Assembly: GCA_900618425.1 (NCBI GenBank) | Contig: UZAN01039652.1 | Span: 51,700 to 115,699, forward strand | DNA length: 64,000 bases | Source: Echinostoma caproni | Taxonomy: Eukaryota > Platyhelminthes > Trematoda > Plagiorchiida > Echinostomatidae | Direction: 5' to 3' | Shown here: positions 24,094 to 36,219 of the stretch, piece after piece | Position numbering within the stretch: the first letter of the stretch is position 1 | Layout of the letters: each line of letters begins with the position of its first letter | Program-made: the position numbers and the translations under genes | Notes under the pieces: generated by a model | The model's input: the letters and a program-made list of their open reading frames with translations, nothing else | Databases searched by the model: none | What the model was told of the DNA's origin: nothing

Positions 24094-24304
24094 TTAGCCA
24101 TATGTCAGTAATTCTGAGAGTAGAGGGGCTGGTGGATAGGGGCTTGAGATTAACTGAACTACGACCTGACTAAAGGATGATGACAAGCGAAACTGCATTT
24201 TCGCAAGTGCTTTTGTCAGGTTCTGCACGAATAAGCTAGGAAGTATACACAAACGTCCCATATGTTGACGATTGTCGTTCAGTAAACCAACACACGAAAA
24301 TTTC
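24094..24304 (-). CDS. Gene M last exon
   Basis: Entered in phase 2 (acceptor ending acatatag, weak pyrimidine tract), 69 codons to TAA at 24094-24096. The end is Pro/Ser-rich (SSPYPPAPLLSELLTYG). Confidence 0.45.
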
Positions 24305-27300
24305 CTATATGTCTGCGTGTGCGTGTTGACATGTTGGTGCAAGTATACCGGTTAGACGGATCGGTATGTCAAACTGTAAGCTTCAAGGGTTGCTAATGAT
24401 GCAGTTCCTGAGTCTAAATAGCATGAACCTTCTTCACATAAACAACGGAATTGTGTCACAAATACCTGCAAACTAGCATGACAAGCTGCTGTTTGAAATT
24501 CTTCCCGTATTGAACCAGAGCAGCAAACGTGTGGATGAATGATCGCACAGCGTTATTGTACATGAATCCGATTCCAAGGCACTCATTCTCGCAGCGGTTG
24601 AAAGATTTACTTCGGACTATGTCCCATATAAGCCAATTGGGTTGGATTTTCTTGACAAACTTACAAATGAAACCCTTCATGAGTTGGGCAGTCTGAAGTA
24701 ATTAAATATATTTTTATATGTTGCGACCGAAAGCTCAAGTTGATTTCAAGTCCCAATCTGAAAGATTTCGCAGTGTCTAATGAAACACACCACATTAATA
24801 AAAATTAAATATTTTGATCATTCTAATTTGTTGTTGATTCTGTGCCGGGTTGAGGAACCTGGGCGTTTTATTTCCTAATGTGAAAATTCTGCATTTCTTG
24901 ATTCGGCGGATTGGAAATCTGTCAGGCCTCAAGTGTGTTCATCGATTCTTCACAACACTCATGCTTTTTCATTTGCCTTCCGGCGTAACTTGTAGGTAGA
25001 GCTTTAACACAAGTTACTGCTATTTGGTCAGTTGTCTTATTCAAAATGATCTTTGGTAATTTTTCCACTGCGTTACCTTAAACTGAATACGCCCAGATAT
25101 CGGTACTCGATTCACAGAGATATGCTGTGGCAACCATTGAATATATAGTACCCTGAGGTCCATTTTGAGGATCCCTGTTAGATGACTTTACTGTTCAATA
25201 TAAAACGTCAGACATTAAACTATTGTTACATCGATATCATAATCTAGTTCCTATTCGCAGTTCCATTACCCTGACGTTCTCAGTGAACTTGTTTGATATG
25301 GATCTACAATTGTTGAACCCTGAAGTTCCACAATAAATTATGCGATGTTTTTGCATTTAGTGGGCTGTGTATTCACGTGATATTTCAGTGTAGTACCCTT
25401 CTAGTCCCAATTTATTCTCACTTGAAATCGGCGGCCGTGTTGAACATGACGAAGCAAGAAGACATTCGTGACGATCATGATGAGCATCTAGTTTGTCCGC
25501 CGAACTGTCGCTCACCAGTCAACAAGTTCTATGTACGAATTCAGGGACACATATTTAAAGGGATAAACGACACAAGAAGAAACTGGCGAAGACAAGATGG
25601 ACTGATCGCCTGTTATGAATAACTCATAGCCGGTTTGCAGTGTAAACGTTCCTGAATTCAGTTTGAGTTATTCATTAGGCATAATCATCCATATCACTGT
25701 CAACTGAGAAAAACTGGAAACGATTTTACCAAAATCCAAGACAAGTTCAGGTTCTCATTGAACTGAAAATTATCTATTTGAACTCTTTGGTGACAAGTGA
25801 AGTGGCTTCCATGAGTGAGCTGTGAATGGATATATGAGAAGAAATGCACAGAACTTGAGAATCACTCCCAACTGTCGTCTCTAACTGCTCACACGTTTTT
25901 CTGCATCATTTGTTAAATTGTTACGGATAACCGTATTCATCGTCTTGGTTCATTGAAGGTAGGAAGATACAGTCTCTTTGCATCACGATATTTTTATTTG
26001 CTCACGAACGTACTACTAACTTTCGGAGTATATTTATGATTTGTTTTACGATTGACTACCTCAGAATAGAGGACTGCATCTGTGAAACAGAAATCATCGT
26101 TCTCACCGTTCTTATCCTCCTCCTTTGAAAACAGCGTGGGCTTTTTGCAACCAATCAAAACAGTCCTTAGTTGTAGATATACACATAGGATAGGCTAAAG
26201 ACGTTGTTGAAAAATAAAATCATGTGAACCAACCGGGCTATCAATTCAATTTCATAGTCCAGGTCAGCTTAAAAACGTTTTCAAAACACGTGACTAGCGC
26301 TTAGGTAACGAAAAGTATTCCGACGAGAGTGATTTACTGAAATATTCTTGATTGTGTTAGATCAAACGTCTTCAAGAAACTTTGACCTTTCACTAACAAT
26401 GGTATCCTATTCTATCTATAACTTCCCGTAAAATAATTCGTATTTATTTCTAACTTCATTCTTGACCGCTTTTGTTTGCTTCTAATTTGGAGCACAACGA
26501 CTGAAATAACTTGGCAGAGTAGAAGCTGGTTAAATAAGCAAAGCGTGTTCAACACCAAGCGATGTTTGTTCAAATGCTTTCAATGTGAACCGTGCTTTGT
26601 TTAACGTAAAAATCAACAAATGGTATTCCCCAGATGATCTATTAATCCACTCACCATATTATGCTGTCGTAGAACTAGATAACAATTGATTATTTCAAAG
26701 GTCTGAATTTCGACCAACTCGGCGAAATTGTTTATGTCACAAGATTTTCTTCCTATTTTGCGCCGGCACCTTTCATTAGTCTTTTTGTTCGCGGGCAGTT
26801 TAGACAGACTATAAGTACAGTGCCTCATCTAATGGAGTTTTGTCCATATTTGCACACAATCACGAAATAGGCAGCATCTTTTTAAAATACGTGGTCAAGA
26901 ATAGTCCAAATTTTGGCCTTTTGGACTTTATAGCTCTGGTTAGGAACCAGGACTATTCCGCCCTGAAGGTTTTACGAAACTCCTTGATAGAACTACGGAC
27001 AGCTTGGTAAATAATTTCGCAGATTGAGACATTTATCAATCTTCGTCATAGGTCAATTGAGCTTTCGTTCACTCACTCGCATTGTTCCTCATTTTCATTC
27101 TGGCAACGCTAGAAACTAAATCTGTCTCGGTTAACTTAAATAGCTACTTTGAAAAAGTTCCTTGAGAAAAAAGGCTCCAGTTTTATAATGCTCTCGAGGG
27201 AATGACTGTTTCGCTCTGTAAATATTTGATTGGTTGAAATAGACATGCCGGAAAGCTTTGAAGGTTTGACGAGTTTAGCTCCACAGTTTCGAACCGTGCA

Positions 27301-30300
27301 ATCCGATTTGTGATCGTTCACAACTCATTTTTCTGTTCCCTGAAAAACTCGAATCCAGTCACTTAGGTTTCCCCATTTATGACTAAATGGTTGAAGTGTG
27401 AACAACATCCAGTGGTGCTGTGTTCCCCTGTTGCACTCAATACAATTCACGGACTGAACGGAAGAGATGTGCAGGGCAATTTATCGGTCATTATAAACAC
27501 ATTCCTAAGCACATACTATCGCGATCATTGTGAAAAATATCATGAAGTTGGAAATCGATAGAAGTTAAGGCCAACTTATTGGCTCGTAATACGATTGATT
27601 TAATGTTTCATGGCTCAAAGACAACCGCTATCTATCAGTCTGCGATTGCTCGGTTAACACCTCACAACAGACAGCGATTGTACTTTGTCCGGATAGCAAA
27701 CAGCATGTGCAGTGTACCCATTAGAGCAAGCGATAAAAATAGGATATATTTTGCTCAAAAATGAATTAAAAGCAAAAGTCAAGTGTAACCATCAATGCGA
27801 TGTTTAGGGTACTTTGTTTGCAAACTGTACATTCTCAGAGGCAAAATAACAACACTCGTGCCCAGAAGTCCATTTCTCACTGGTTGCTGGTGAGACGGCA
27901 GTACGGCAACTGATCCTTGAAAGACGTGTCCATGATTTGATGGATGTGAAATACTATGTAGTTTATTCGATACATTACTACATTACTACATGAGAATTCA
28001 TCAATATCATAGTGTGTGTTATGTTCTGTGCTCGTATCCAAATAATGTGCGCCCGCGCTCAATATTTCCGACTTCTTCGTCAACCTTGTAGGTCATGGGT
28101 AAGTGTTTTAACTTTCAGCATAAACTGTAGAAGCGAGGGTCCTAACGGGAACAAAAAGTGTTATATCTTGTCGGTGGGTCCCAGCATTGATCCAGTCCTC
28201 TTTATCGGCCACCACACGCAGGATTCGACTGGTTATACCAAGTGTATTCAAACCTCTTGGTAAGCTATTTGGGTAGGAGATGTTTGATCAGTTACTGCAG
28301 TACATGGTGATTAAAAGCTTGAAACTGATGAAGTAAATGAGGTAAATAGGCCAGAATGGAAAGATATGAGTTACAATGAATTGAATTAGATCAAAAGGGT
28401 CTTTAATAATGCGATGTTTTTTATTGGTTGTGAAAAGTTAAAGCACTGAGTGTCTGGAATTTACTAAAATCGTGGAGGAAATTAAGGATGCTTATGGTTC
28501 CTTGAAACAGAGTCTTTTTAGTCGAATGACGCAAAATATGAGTGATAACAAAAATAAATGCCTTGGTAAGCATTCCAGCGTGTGATGGGAGTCCAGAGGT
28601 TAAAATCACGGTTACATGAATGCCTGTAGTCCCAGATTATAATGTTTGAATACTGCTGTTGTCACTGTGATTGTATCATGCCGATCGTACAGAGGAAGTA
28701 CGCGCTTTCCCCTCTTAAATCTCAGGGCTTATATTCCCGTTTATCGTAAACGAAAGATGGATTCTAGTGACTGATATCTAACAAATCATGTTCTTTGTTA
28801 TCGTTTTTTCATTTTGTCGATGTTCTGAAGAACGACTTCAAAATTCTACAAGCCACACCGTGGAGCACCTGTGGTGCGTTCTTCATACCTGTTAGTAAAC
28901 TAAATTCAAAGCTGTTTGTTTATGAGAAATGTTCACGGATAATCTTTGCTAAGTAACCACATTCCTAGAGTAGCTCACCTTACAAGGATTACTTTGACAC
29001 GCCTACACTCATGGAGCTTCATTTCTTATCTTCGTGCGTTATTATTATTATCTACATGAACTTACCTCGTGTGTATCCGGTTCAAATACGCATCTATTTA
29101 ACGCGGAAGTTAGCTGAATTTGTTAGCAAATTGGTCGATTACTGAGTAGTTATTATTATTATGTTCGGGGTAACATGGTAAACCTTTCTGTCAAATGCGG
29201 ATACTTTTTATCCGAACGCAAAGAAAAGCACAATAAACAAATATTTCCTCAAGCTTTCTAATTCATAATATTTGCAGTAACGTGTTTGAAATCCGTAGAG
29301 GTTATCATGCACTGAAATGCAAAACGAATTTTCCTAATTCCACCTAGTAAGTTATCGGTATTTTGTGTTTTATTCTTGCAAATTAAGGTCTAATAGGAAA
29401 ACAATGAGCGGCAGATAATAACTACATATATTTCAAACCTTCATAACTCATCAACTTGAAGGTGCCATTGATTACATATCACAACAAAGTAGTGATCTCT
29501 TATCACCTAAAACTTCATGGGATCACAAAATACGGTGACATTTATGCTCTCCGGTAATTCCCCATAACTTTGGATTACCGTGGAATGTGACACATCTGAT
29601 CGTTTTTGGTACTTGGTCACTTCATCTCAGCGATCTGCTTTGCGCACACTCGCGGTGGTAGGTTCGTTGTGAATATAGGCAGCTGTTATTATTCACTTGA
29701 ATAGGGGACTACGTCTCCTTGGCTATTTCCACTTTATCGGTCACGCTCACGACCGGATTAATCTTATGCAAGAATCACACATCTCGTACAATAATCCTAT
29801 TCTTGATATTTCATATGAGGTTGCCGATAATGTCACGACCACACATGATGTGCTATGTGAGAGCGGGTTAAATAAAAATGACCTTGGGTGAGTCATGTTG
29901 GATCACATTGTGTGAATAAAAAGAGGGCAAAATATTACTGCTGATATACTAAAGATGTTTGCTGTATTGTTGCAAGCATCCATTTTACAGGAGAAGCTGC
30001 CAGGCATTACTGTCCCACATTACCGTTTGGATGAGAACGTGAGGTACTGTTGGACAAGATGCAGTAGAGATGAATGCTGTAAAAATAATTATTCTTAACC
30101 GTTTATTTACTGTTGCGGATAGCATGGGATGTAAACATGAAATTTATCGACTTACAACAGTAAGCGCTATGTGGATTTGTCCTGCAGCTTAAGATGCAAC
30201 TAGTTAGATGAATTATGTAATCACACAATTGCAGCTGCTTAAGATAACTTTCTAAAATATTTACTGGTACCATTTCTGATAACGTGGACGATGTGTAATA

Positions 30301-33300
30301 CAATTCAATCATTCTAATCTTTTGAACGACTCATATCTGGCACGGCGGTCTTCAAAATTCTACTGATGAAAACAGTGAATCAACTACCAGTCGGCATGCT
30401 AATGTTTTGTTTCGGGTAAAATATACTTGCTACTCGAAAGGCATATATTTGCATCAGAAAACACTCCTCAGGAACATAATGTGAAAGTATAATGGTAATC
30501 ACCTTGACAAAAAGAACTACGTGAAAAATGAAGCGCCGCTTTGTTTCATGCGGATTTGTTGCTGAACAAACTTAGAGGGATGATATGTTTTGTCCCTCAG
30601 GCACACAGGTGGTTTGCGTGATTATGCAAATCGGATAACAGATGCTAATGTCCTTTTGTAAATATATGAGAACAGTGTCGGGGGGAAGCGGACAAACATT
30701 TTTAGAAGCGTAGCAATTTCTGGTCAGATGGTGTTGTGGATCTCACTTTTATCGCGTAGATACGTATGGATAAACGGGGTATTTTGTTGTAAAATATACA
30801 CTTTTACGGTCAAAACTTTGTTTGAAAGGTTACACGTTTATGCNNNNNNNNNNNNNNNNNNNNNNNNNNNNNNNNNNNNNNNNNNNNNNNNNNNNNNNNN
30901 NNNNNNNNNNNNNNNNNNNNNNNNNNNNNNNNNNNNNNNNNNNNNNNNNNNNNNNNNNNNNNNNNNNNNNNNNNNNNNNNNNNNNNNNNNNNNNNNNNNN
31001 NNNNNNNNNNNNNNNNNNNNNNNNNNNNNNNNNNNNNNNNNNNNNNNNNNNNNNNNNNNNNNNNNNNNNNNNNNNNNNNNNNNNNNNNNNNNNNNNNNNN
31101 NNNNNNNNNNNNNNNNNNNNNNNNNNNNNNNNNNNNNNNNNNNNNNNNNNNNNNNNNNNNNNNNNNNNNNNNNNNNNNNNNNNNNNNNNNNNNNNNNNNN
31201 NNNNNNNNNNNNNNNNNNNNNNNNNNNNNNNNNNNNNNNNNNNNNNNNNNNNNNNNNNNNNNNNNNNNNNNNNNNNNNNNNNNNNNNNNNNNNNNNNNNN
31301 NNNNNNNNNNNNNNNNNNNNNNNNNNNNNNNNNNNNNNNNNNNNNNNNNNNNNNNNNNNNNNNNNNNNNNNNNNNNNNNNNNNNNNNNNNNNNNNNNNNN
31401 NNNNNNNNNNNNNNNNNNNNNNNNNNNNNNNNNNNNNNNNNNNNNNNNNNNNNNNNNNNNNNNNNNNNNNNNNNNNNNNNNNNNNNNNNNNNNNNNNGAA
31501 TCGACAGCATGAGTGAGCGGTTTCCATGCGTGTTTTCGATTCCCACCGAGATTACTAGAAGTTTCACATTTTGAATTCTATGGACATTTAGTTGCTCTAA
31601 GTAGTAATTAGTAGTTAGAAACGTAGTGAACCAAAAGTTATCAGAAATTCAACTTATTAGAAATTTACAGATGAATGCTTACCTGAGATATCATTAGAGC
31701 TAACGGCAATGGTCTATTTTTAAAGAAGAACTATTTTGATACACATCTGTTGAAATCTGCTATCAAAGCTAATATTGTTCATTGCTTGGGTGAAAGAAAC
31801 TCAGTACGTTGCTGATATCTACAATATATATATATATATATTCATGGACATAAAGCCGAATGTATTGTCAATCTGTTGCCCATTGCGGTACAGAACGATA
31901 ACTTAATGTCCAATCATTCTTATGTCGTACAGAATTAGTTTCATACCAAATCTCGATGATAGATTAATTTTCAGCATAGTACACTGAGCTCCCTTAGTAG
32001 TTTGTTCATAGACATAAAAACTGATGAAAAATATCAACCTTACTGAAATTATTAATGTTGAATAAAAATTCCCGGATAAGTATTACTCCAATATGACCAG
32101 TTTCATGAAAATCAAAGGAACGGGCAAGTTAATCAATCCTTTTCAAGAGTTCAAGGACGCTATTTAGAACTATCGAGTTCTGGATTAACTCCATACAAAA
32201 TTATCAGCACGAAACAGGATACCGCTGAGACAATTCCAAATAAAACAAGCTGTGTTAAATTTATTTCAATGTTTTTATCAAAAGCTCCGACTTCATTTCG
32301 GATAAACGTTCTAACTGTAAACCAATTCGTATGGCGATGTACGTGATCAAAGACACCAGGAGAACGTTACAATTTATTGTATTACATAACAATCATTATT
32401 GGTCTTTTTCTTCAGGTCCAGTTTTCCCAAAATAGTCGTTGTCTTTTTTTATCACTACTAAGTAGCTGCATAATGTGAACTTGTACAAGTTAGAACTACA
32501 CGCCTGCTCCCACTTTTTCGTCACATAATTGGAGACCCTGACGAAAACGACCAAACAGACCAGTCAAGAAACACTTAGCTCCAAAAGAGCTCCAGGACCA
32601 TGAAGTCTTTGAGGTCAATGAGTGATCTTCTAAAGTACCCATATGAAACAAAGCACCCACATGAGGTACGTGATCCAAAATGTAAGTTGTCACGGACCGC
32701 GTTGGATTCAGTGTCCCGTTCTGCATGAATAATGGAAACAAATATTGTTTATCACTTTTATGTAGGAGATGCATTTTTTTCGTTCAATGAGACTAATTGC
32801 AGCCTATACCGGAAAAACATTTTCAGCAAAATTCACAGCGCAAAAATATGTTCCGCTGACCTTTAATTATACTGTTGATATTCAGGTGTTTAAACGCATA
32901 ACAAATATCCCTTTTGGGCAGTGAATTTTTAATCGGTCTTTGTACGATAAGCAATGTGACGATTTCACACTGAGAAATTAATTGACTTTGCTTAACTTAC
33001 CACTCTGGTGAGAAAGCTCTATTAAAATAACGGGACGGAATGTGGAATGCTACTTCCTATCGAAATAGCAGGTTTTAAACAAATTGGCTCTTTTCGGAAG
33101 GAAATATTTAATTGGCAAAATGGAGCACATTACGATTGTTTAACGTCACCGAATCACGCATGTTTTTTGATACAAAAACAGCCGGAGCCGAAAGCTACAT
33201 AGCACATCAAAGCTACTTTTAGTTCGCTCAGATTAAATTGCGTGTGACTCTTCAATGAACAACGGTTCAATGCGCTTTACAGCGATCCCATATTTCGGAT

Positions 33301-34161
33301 AATCAATTTATCGGTAATTTTTGAAAACAGTCATATATTTTCCCGTTAATTCTAACAATTTTCCCTCACGAACCCCGTTTAACTACATTGCTAGTGGCTA
33401 GTATTTTATGAATTTTACTTGGTACCCATACAGATGATGCTTACTTGTTGACCAGCAAAGTTCGTCGGTCGCTTAACTCCTATAAAGAAAATACACTGTC
33501 ATTGAAACAGGGCTAGTGAGATTAAAACCAATACCTGAGGACTGTTTGAATGCCCCGGGCCACCGACACCGGAAATGAATGCCAGCTGATGTGGTGGTGT
33601 ATACGAAACCATTTGACCAGATGAGATTGATGTGGAAAATTAAAGAAACCCAAACATTTATCCCAGTGACTGTTTATCGATAATATGCTGATATAGAATA
33701 ATTTTTATTGGGCACTAATTTCATTTATTTATGTGCTCTGATGCCCCTTGTTTACCAGTTTCCAGTGGATGGTTGCATTATTATCCGTGGAATTTCCGGT
33801 TTCTTGTTTGAACAGTAGTATTCCATATATTATAATGTTTTCAGTACAGTGCAATTTATTCATTCTACTATTTCAGTCTCAGCCTTTAGACCCTAGATGG
33901 TGGACTAATAAACTTTAAAACCCAATAACATTTACTTTCATTCCTAAGAACGAATAAACTTTATTTTTTGTAGGGATGAAGATATAATATCAACTCAACT
34001 CTCCTGTTCACATTTCTCCTTCTCATTTTCACAAGCTTCCTTCCATGGTCTGCCATATTCGTGGTTCGAAGCAGAACGTATTTTTATATCGACATGGGAA
34101 AACTTACCTTTAACAAGTTCATTGCAGAGAAACCGGACGTCTGGTGTCAGTCAGTTGAGGC
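24094..34161 (-). CDS. Gene M: multi-exon unidentified gene, minus strand
   Basis: Exon order on the minus strand: 34161-34108 (possible first exon, ATG at 34122), 33585-33535, 33018-33001 (18 nt), 32720-32639, 30275-30156, 28623-28421 (end uncertain), then 26808-26655, 24692-24466 and 24304-24094. From 34.1 to 28.6 kb every junction is phase-compatible (0, 0, 0, 1, 1); the 26.8-24.1 kb block is also self-consistent (0, 2) and ends in TAA with AATAAA 35 nt beyond. The link between the blocks is unproven: 28623-28421 also ends in a stop overlapping AATAAA, so there may be two genes. The product has alternating helical hydrophobic and charged residues, as in helical-repeat proteins (inference). 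An assembly gap lies within one intron. Confidence 0.45.
24466..24692 (-). CDS. Gene M exon
   Basis: Acceptor tttaattacttcag and donor TGCAG|GTATTT bound 227 nt, phase 0 in and phase 2 out. It codes 75 residues with alternating hydrophobic and charged positions and several Cys (SKSFNRCENECLGIGF). This is one of the best single exons on this strand. Confidence 0.5.
25389..25622 (+). CDS. Isolated + strand ORF inside a gene M intron
   Basis: Acceptor gatatttcag, then 77 codons in phase 0 to TAA, with a CPPNC motif and charged residues. It lies within an intron of the opposite-strand gene M and has no phase partner. It may be chance. Confidence 0.2.
   Translation, partial: CSTLLVPIYSHLKSAAVLNMTKQEDIRDDHDEHLVCPPNCRSPVNKFYVRIQGHIFKGINDTRRNWRRQDGLIACYE
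26655..26808 (-). CDS. Gene M exon
   Basis: A strong donor ATG|GTGAGT leaves in phase 0, matching entry of the 24692 exon. The peptide is basic then helical (ELVEIQTFEIINCYLVLRQH). The acceptor used here (AG after gtacttat) has a weak tract, so the upstream edge is uncertain. Confidence 0.42.
28421..28623 (-). CDS. Gene M exon, possibly a terminal exon
   Basis: Acceptor ctgggactacag enters in phase 1, matching the exit of the 30275 exon. 67 codons are open to TAA, which overlaps a minus-strand AATAAA. A donor-like TTTA|GTAAAT inside could instead splice on. The peptide reads like a hydrophobic helical repeat (HAGMLTKAFIFVITHILR). Confidence 0.4.
29705..29887 (+). CDS. Isolated + strand exon candidate within gene M
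   Basis: 183 nt, phase 2 to 2, ending in a strong donor TTGG|GTGAGT; the peptide includes NNPILDISYEVADNVTTTHD. It lies in an intron of the opposite-strand gene, with no partner exons found. Confidence 0.25.
30156..30275 (-). CDS. Gene M exon
   Basis: Acceptor tcgtccacgttatcag and strong donor CTGTT|GTAAGT bound 120 nt, phase 1 to 1, coding 40 residues starting EMVPVNILESYLKQLQLCDY. Phase matches both neighbours. Confidence 0.5.
30844..31497. other. Assembly gap (654 N)
   Basis: A run of N inside the intron between gene M exons 32639 and 30275. A SINE 3' end emerges from its right edge, so repeats probably caused the gap. Confidence 0.99.
31498..31575 (+). repeat. SINE 3' end, family E, copy 2
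   Basis: It matches the right arm of the 4982-5147 hairpin (CCATGCGTG, TTCGATTCCCACCGAG, then TTTCACA). The 5' part is lost in the N gap. Confidence 0.6.
31824..31841. repeat. (TA)n microsatellite
   Basis: A short run of TA dinucleotides. Confidence 0.8.
32639..32720 (-). CDS. Gene M exon
   Basis: A very good acceptor (tttccattattcatgcag) and donor ATGG|GTACTT; 82 nt, phase 0 in and phase 1 out. It codes NGTLNPTRSVTTYILDHVPH plus seven more residues. The frame would run on without the splice, but joining to 30275 (phase 1) keeps it open too. Confidence 0.5.
33001..33018 (-). CDS. Gene M micro-exon candidate, 18 nt
   Basis: Minus strand: acceptor cgttattttaatag, 18 nt, then a strong donor GTG|GTAAGT. 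It is a multiple of three and both neighbours are phase 0, so inclusion adds SFLTRV and skipping keeps the frame. Confidence 0.35.
33535..33585 (-). CDS. Gene M exon, 51 nt
   Basis: The acceptor is caccaccacatcag and the donor CTCAG|GTATTG; 17 codons, phase 0 to 0 (LAFISGVGGPGHSNSPQ). Small, but both splice sites are good and it fits the chain. Confidence 0.42.
34108..34161 (-). CDS. Gene M possible first exon (54 nt, ATG at 34122)
   Basis: A strong acceptor (ttgcgttcatctgtag) and strong donor AAAG|GTAAGT bound 54 nt. All three frames have a stop except the short frame from ATG (MNLLK) that leaves in phase 0, matching the next exon. An acceptor with no coding upstream suggests a 5' UTR exon or a spliced-leader trans-splice site, which is common in trematodes (inference). 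Confidence 0.35.
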
Positions 34162-34169
34162 CTACAGAT

Positions 34170-35020
34170 GAACGCAAATAAGAATGGTGTTAAGTCGGGA
34201 GAGGTTTGTGTTTTTACGTGTGCTCGTTTGCACATAACTCTTGTCCTGGTGAAAATCAGTCTGAAAACAAATATAACGCGTGAAAACACCGCAAAATTTC
34301 ATTTATCAATGTTGTACTAACAGTTTAAACGAATTTCCAACATATCCCTCCAAACATATTTCTACTCAACACTCAACTTACACTGAGGTGCTGTACAAGA
34401 AATTCGGATAGATTGTGCAACTGAAACAGATAACAATCAATAACAATCTTTACTTAAGACATGTTTACTCAAATCGAATCCTTGGTTTGTTTTGCCACGG
34501 GAAGAGGAACTGAATTTTATAGGACGTGAGAATGTCAGCACATGCCAACTGGATTGAGTGGGAACAACCGCGAGGAATGCTGTTACTGAGCACTAGCACC
34601 TCAAATTCAAGATCGATGCATAATGAAGCTTGACGGAATTAACCAAGGTAGCAATGAAACGTTTGTCATTGAATAGGTGCCCGGAAATAGTTTTATACCA
34701 GGACCGTATTCAAAATTAATGTTAGTTCTGAGATCCGTTCCTTTTTTTAACGCCGATAAATTTATTTTGTCCTGATAGGCATGTGAAATCGTTGAGAGGC
34801 ATTTTCAGGCCAAACTAAGGTCACAAATCCCACAATGGTCAAAACGGTTAGACCAACTTCCAACTGCTCCCAGTTGACACCCAAAAATTAACCTGTGAAA
34901 AAATAAATTGAAGTTCTAAAAAGGATTCTCCTAAAATCATTTGAGGTTCCTTTGCTCCAAATGATGTTCACAAGAGCTTAAATATTCAAATTTTCATCGA
35001 AACATGGGAATCAGTTGAAG
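34170..35020. other. Non-coding stretch upstream of gene M
   Basis: No supported features; possible promoter or intron sequence of gene M. Confidence 0.35.
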
Positions 35021-36210
35021 GTATGAGAAGTCAAAATATTGACAAAATATTGAAAATCGGTTCTCGTAGCTCGGGTGAACTGAATTCCATTTCGCCGAGC
35101 TTGGCAATTTGTTTGCAAACGTTTCATCACCAGCCGAGGTGACATCATCGGTGTTTGTGAAGTGGCAGTGTTCTGCTGGCACTCGTTCGTTCATATATGC
35201 GTTCTTCTCCACGGGNGTTCTCACTGTGTTCGACTCAGAGGGAAATCAACGACCCACTATCGTTGATTTCCCTCCTTGAAGATCAAGAAGGACATCAATT
35301 TGTCTTCGAATCAGTGAGAATTATCGACCAAACCCGGTCAAAACACGCCAGAGAATTTCTCGAGGCCTGGCACTCTTCAACCAACTCGATAAATAGGAAC
35401 ATTGAACTGGATCACGTGTGCACGCCAATGCAACTGAAGGACCAAATGACGCAACAAAGGTCACGCCGTGACCTGAGAACGGACGGAAACCGCAATCGGG
35501 ACGAAAGGAACAACTGCCTCCCCTCCCACCCCCACCCGGTCGCACCAGTTCAACGGCGGACCGAGTCGAACACAGTGAGAACAGGGGACGAAAATAGCCC
35601 GTGGAGAAGAACGCATATATGAACGAACGAGTGCCAGCAGAACACCGCCACTTCACAAACACCGATGTCACCTCGGCTGGTGATGAAACGTTTGCAAACA
35701 AATTGCCAAGCCCGGCGAACAGGCGAAGTGGAAGTCAAAATATATGAAAAAAGTATACGATACAATGGAACAATACTTACTTCAACATCAGTGAGGAAAA
35801 ATATATTCGAGTTTCAGTTGCCTGATATTACCAAGTAAATAATGTTTGTTGATGCCACAAGGAATCACAAATTAAGGAGAGAACAACACTTAATAGTTAT
35901 TGATGAAAATGAGATGATCCTTATTGTTGCTCAGGACTTCGTTTATGGCATCATGACCAAAACAGTAGGAAACTACTTCACCGATGATTCATCTGCTACT
36001 TCATAGGTGGTGCGCATTTGCTACATTTTTAATGAAAAGCACATGCCAGGGTGATATTTCTCTGTGGTAAACTCATGGGAATATGTTCCTCTCCTCAGTA
36101 GATTTGAGAATTCCATTTCGCCTGTTCGCTCGGCGAACAGGCCAAATGGAATTCAGTTCACCCGAGCTACGACAACCGATTTTCAATATTTTGTCAATTT
36201 GAGAATTGTT
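35021..36210. mobile_element. Penelope-like retroelement fragment, rearranged with nested inverted repeats
   Basis: 35070-35216 is repeated in reverse complement at 35596-35722 (about 125 nt, few mismatches). 35025-35098 is repeated in reverse complement at 36133-36205. A short perfect hairpin lies at 36109-36155 (GAATTCCATTT with AAATGGAATTC). Between the first arms lies the ORF at 35197-35622. The layout suggests two copies of one element 3' end joined head-to-head or tail-to-tail, with internal loss. A single N (35216) sits at one arm edge, so part of the arrangement may be an assembly join. Confidence 0.6.
35197..35622 (+). pseudogene. C-terminal fragment of a Penelope-like (RT/endonuclease) polyprotein
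   Basis: 142 codons. Residues about 30-72 (EDQEGHQFVFESVRIIDQTR, then SKHAREFLEAWHSS and SINRNIELD) resemble the tail of reverse transcriptase-endonuclease polyproteins of flatworm Penelope-like elements: a basic R-x-x-REFLEAW helix followed by a short NR-x-I-x-LD segment. The rest is basic and low-complexity. There is no reverse transcriptase domain, so this is a 5'-truncated relic. The match is from memory of the family pattern and needs a database search. Confidence 0.5.
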
Positions 36211-36219
36211 GATTTCATT

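Noticed and set aside
33442..33476. 35-nt minus-strand exon candidate (ttttctttatag / GTAAGC) inside gene M
   Set aside because: Good sites, but its length breaks the phase between the neighbouring gene M exons.
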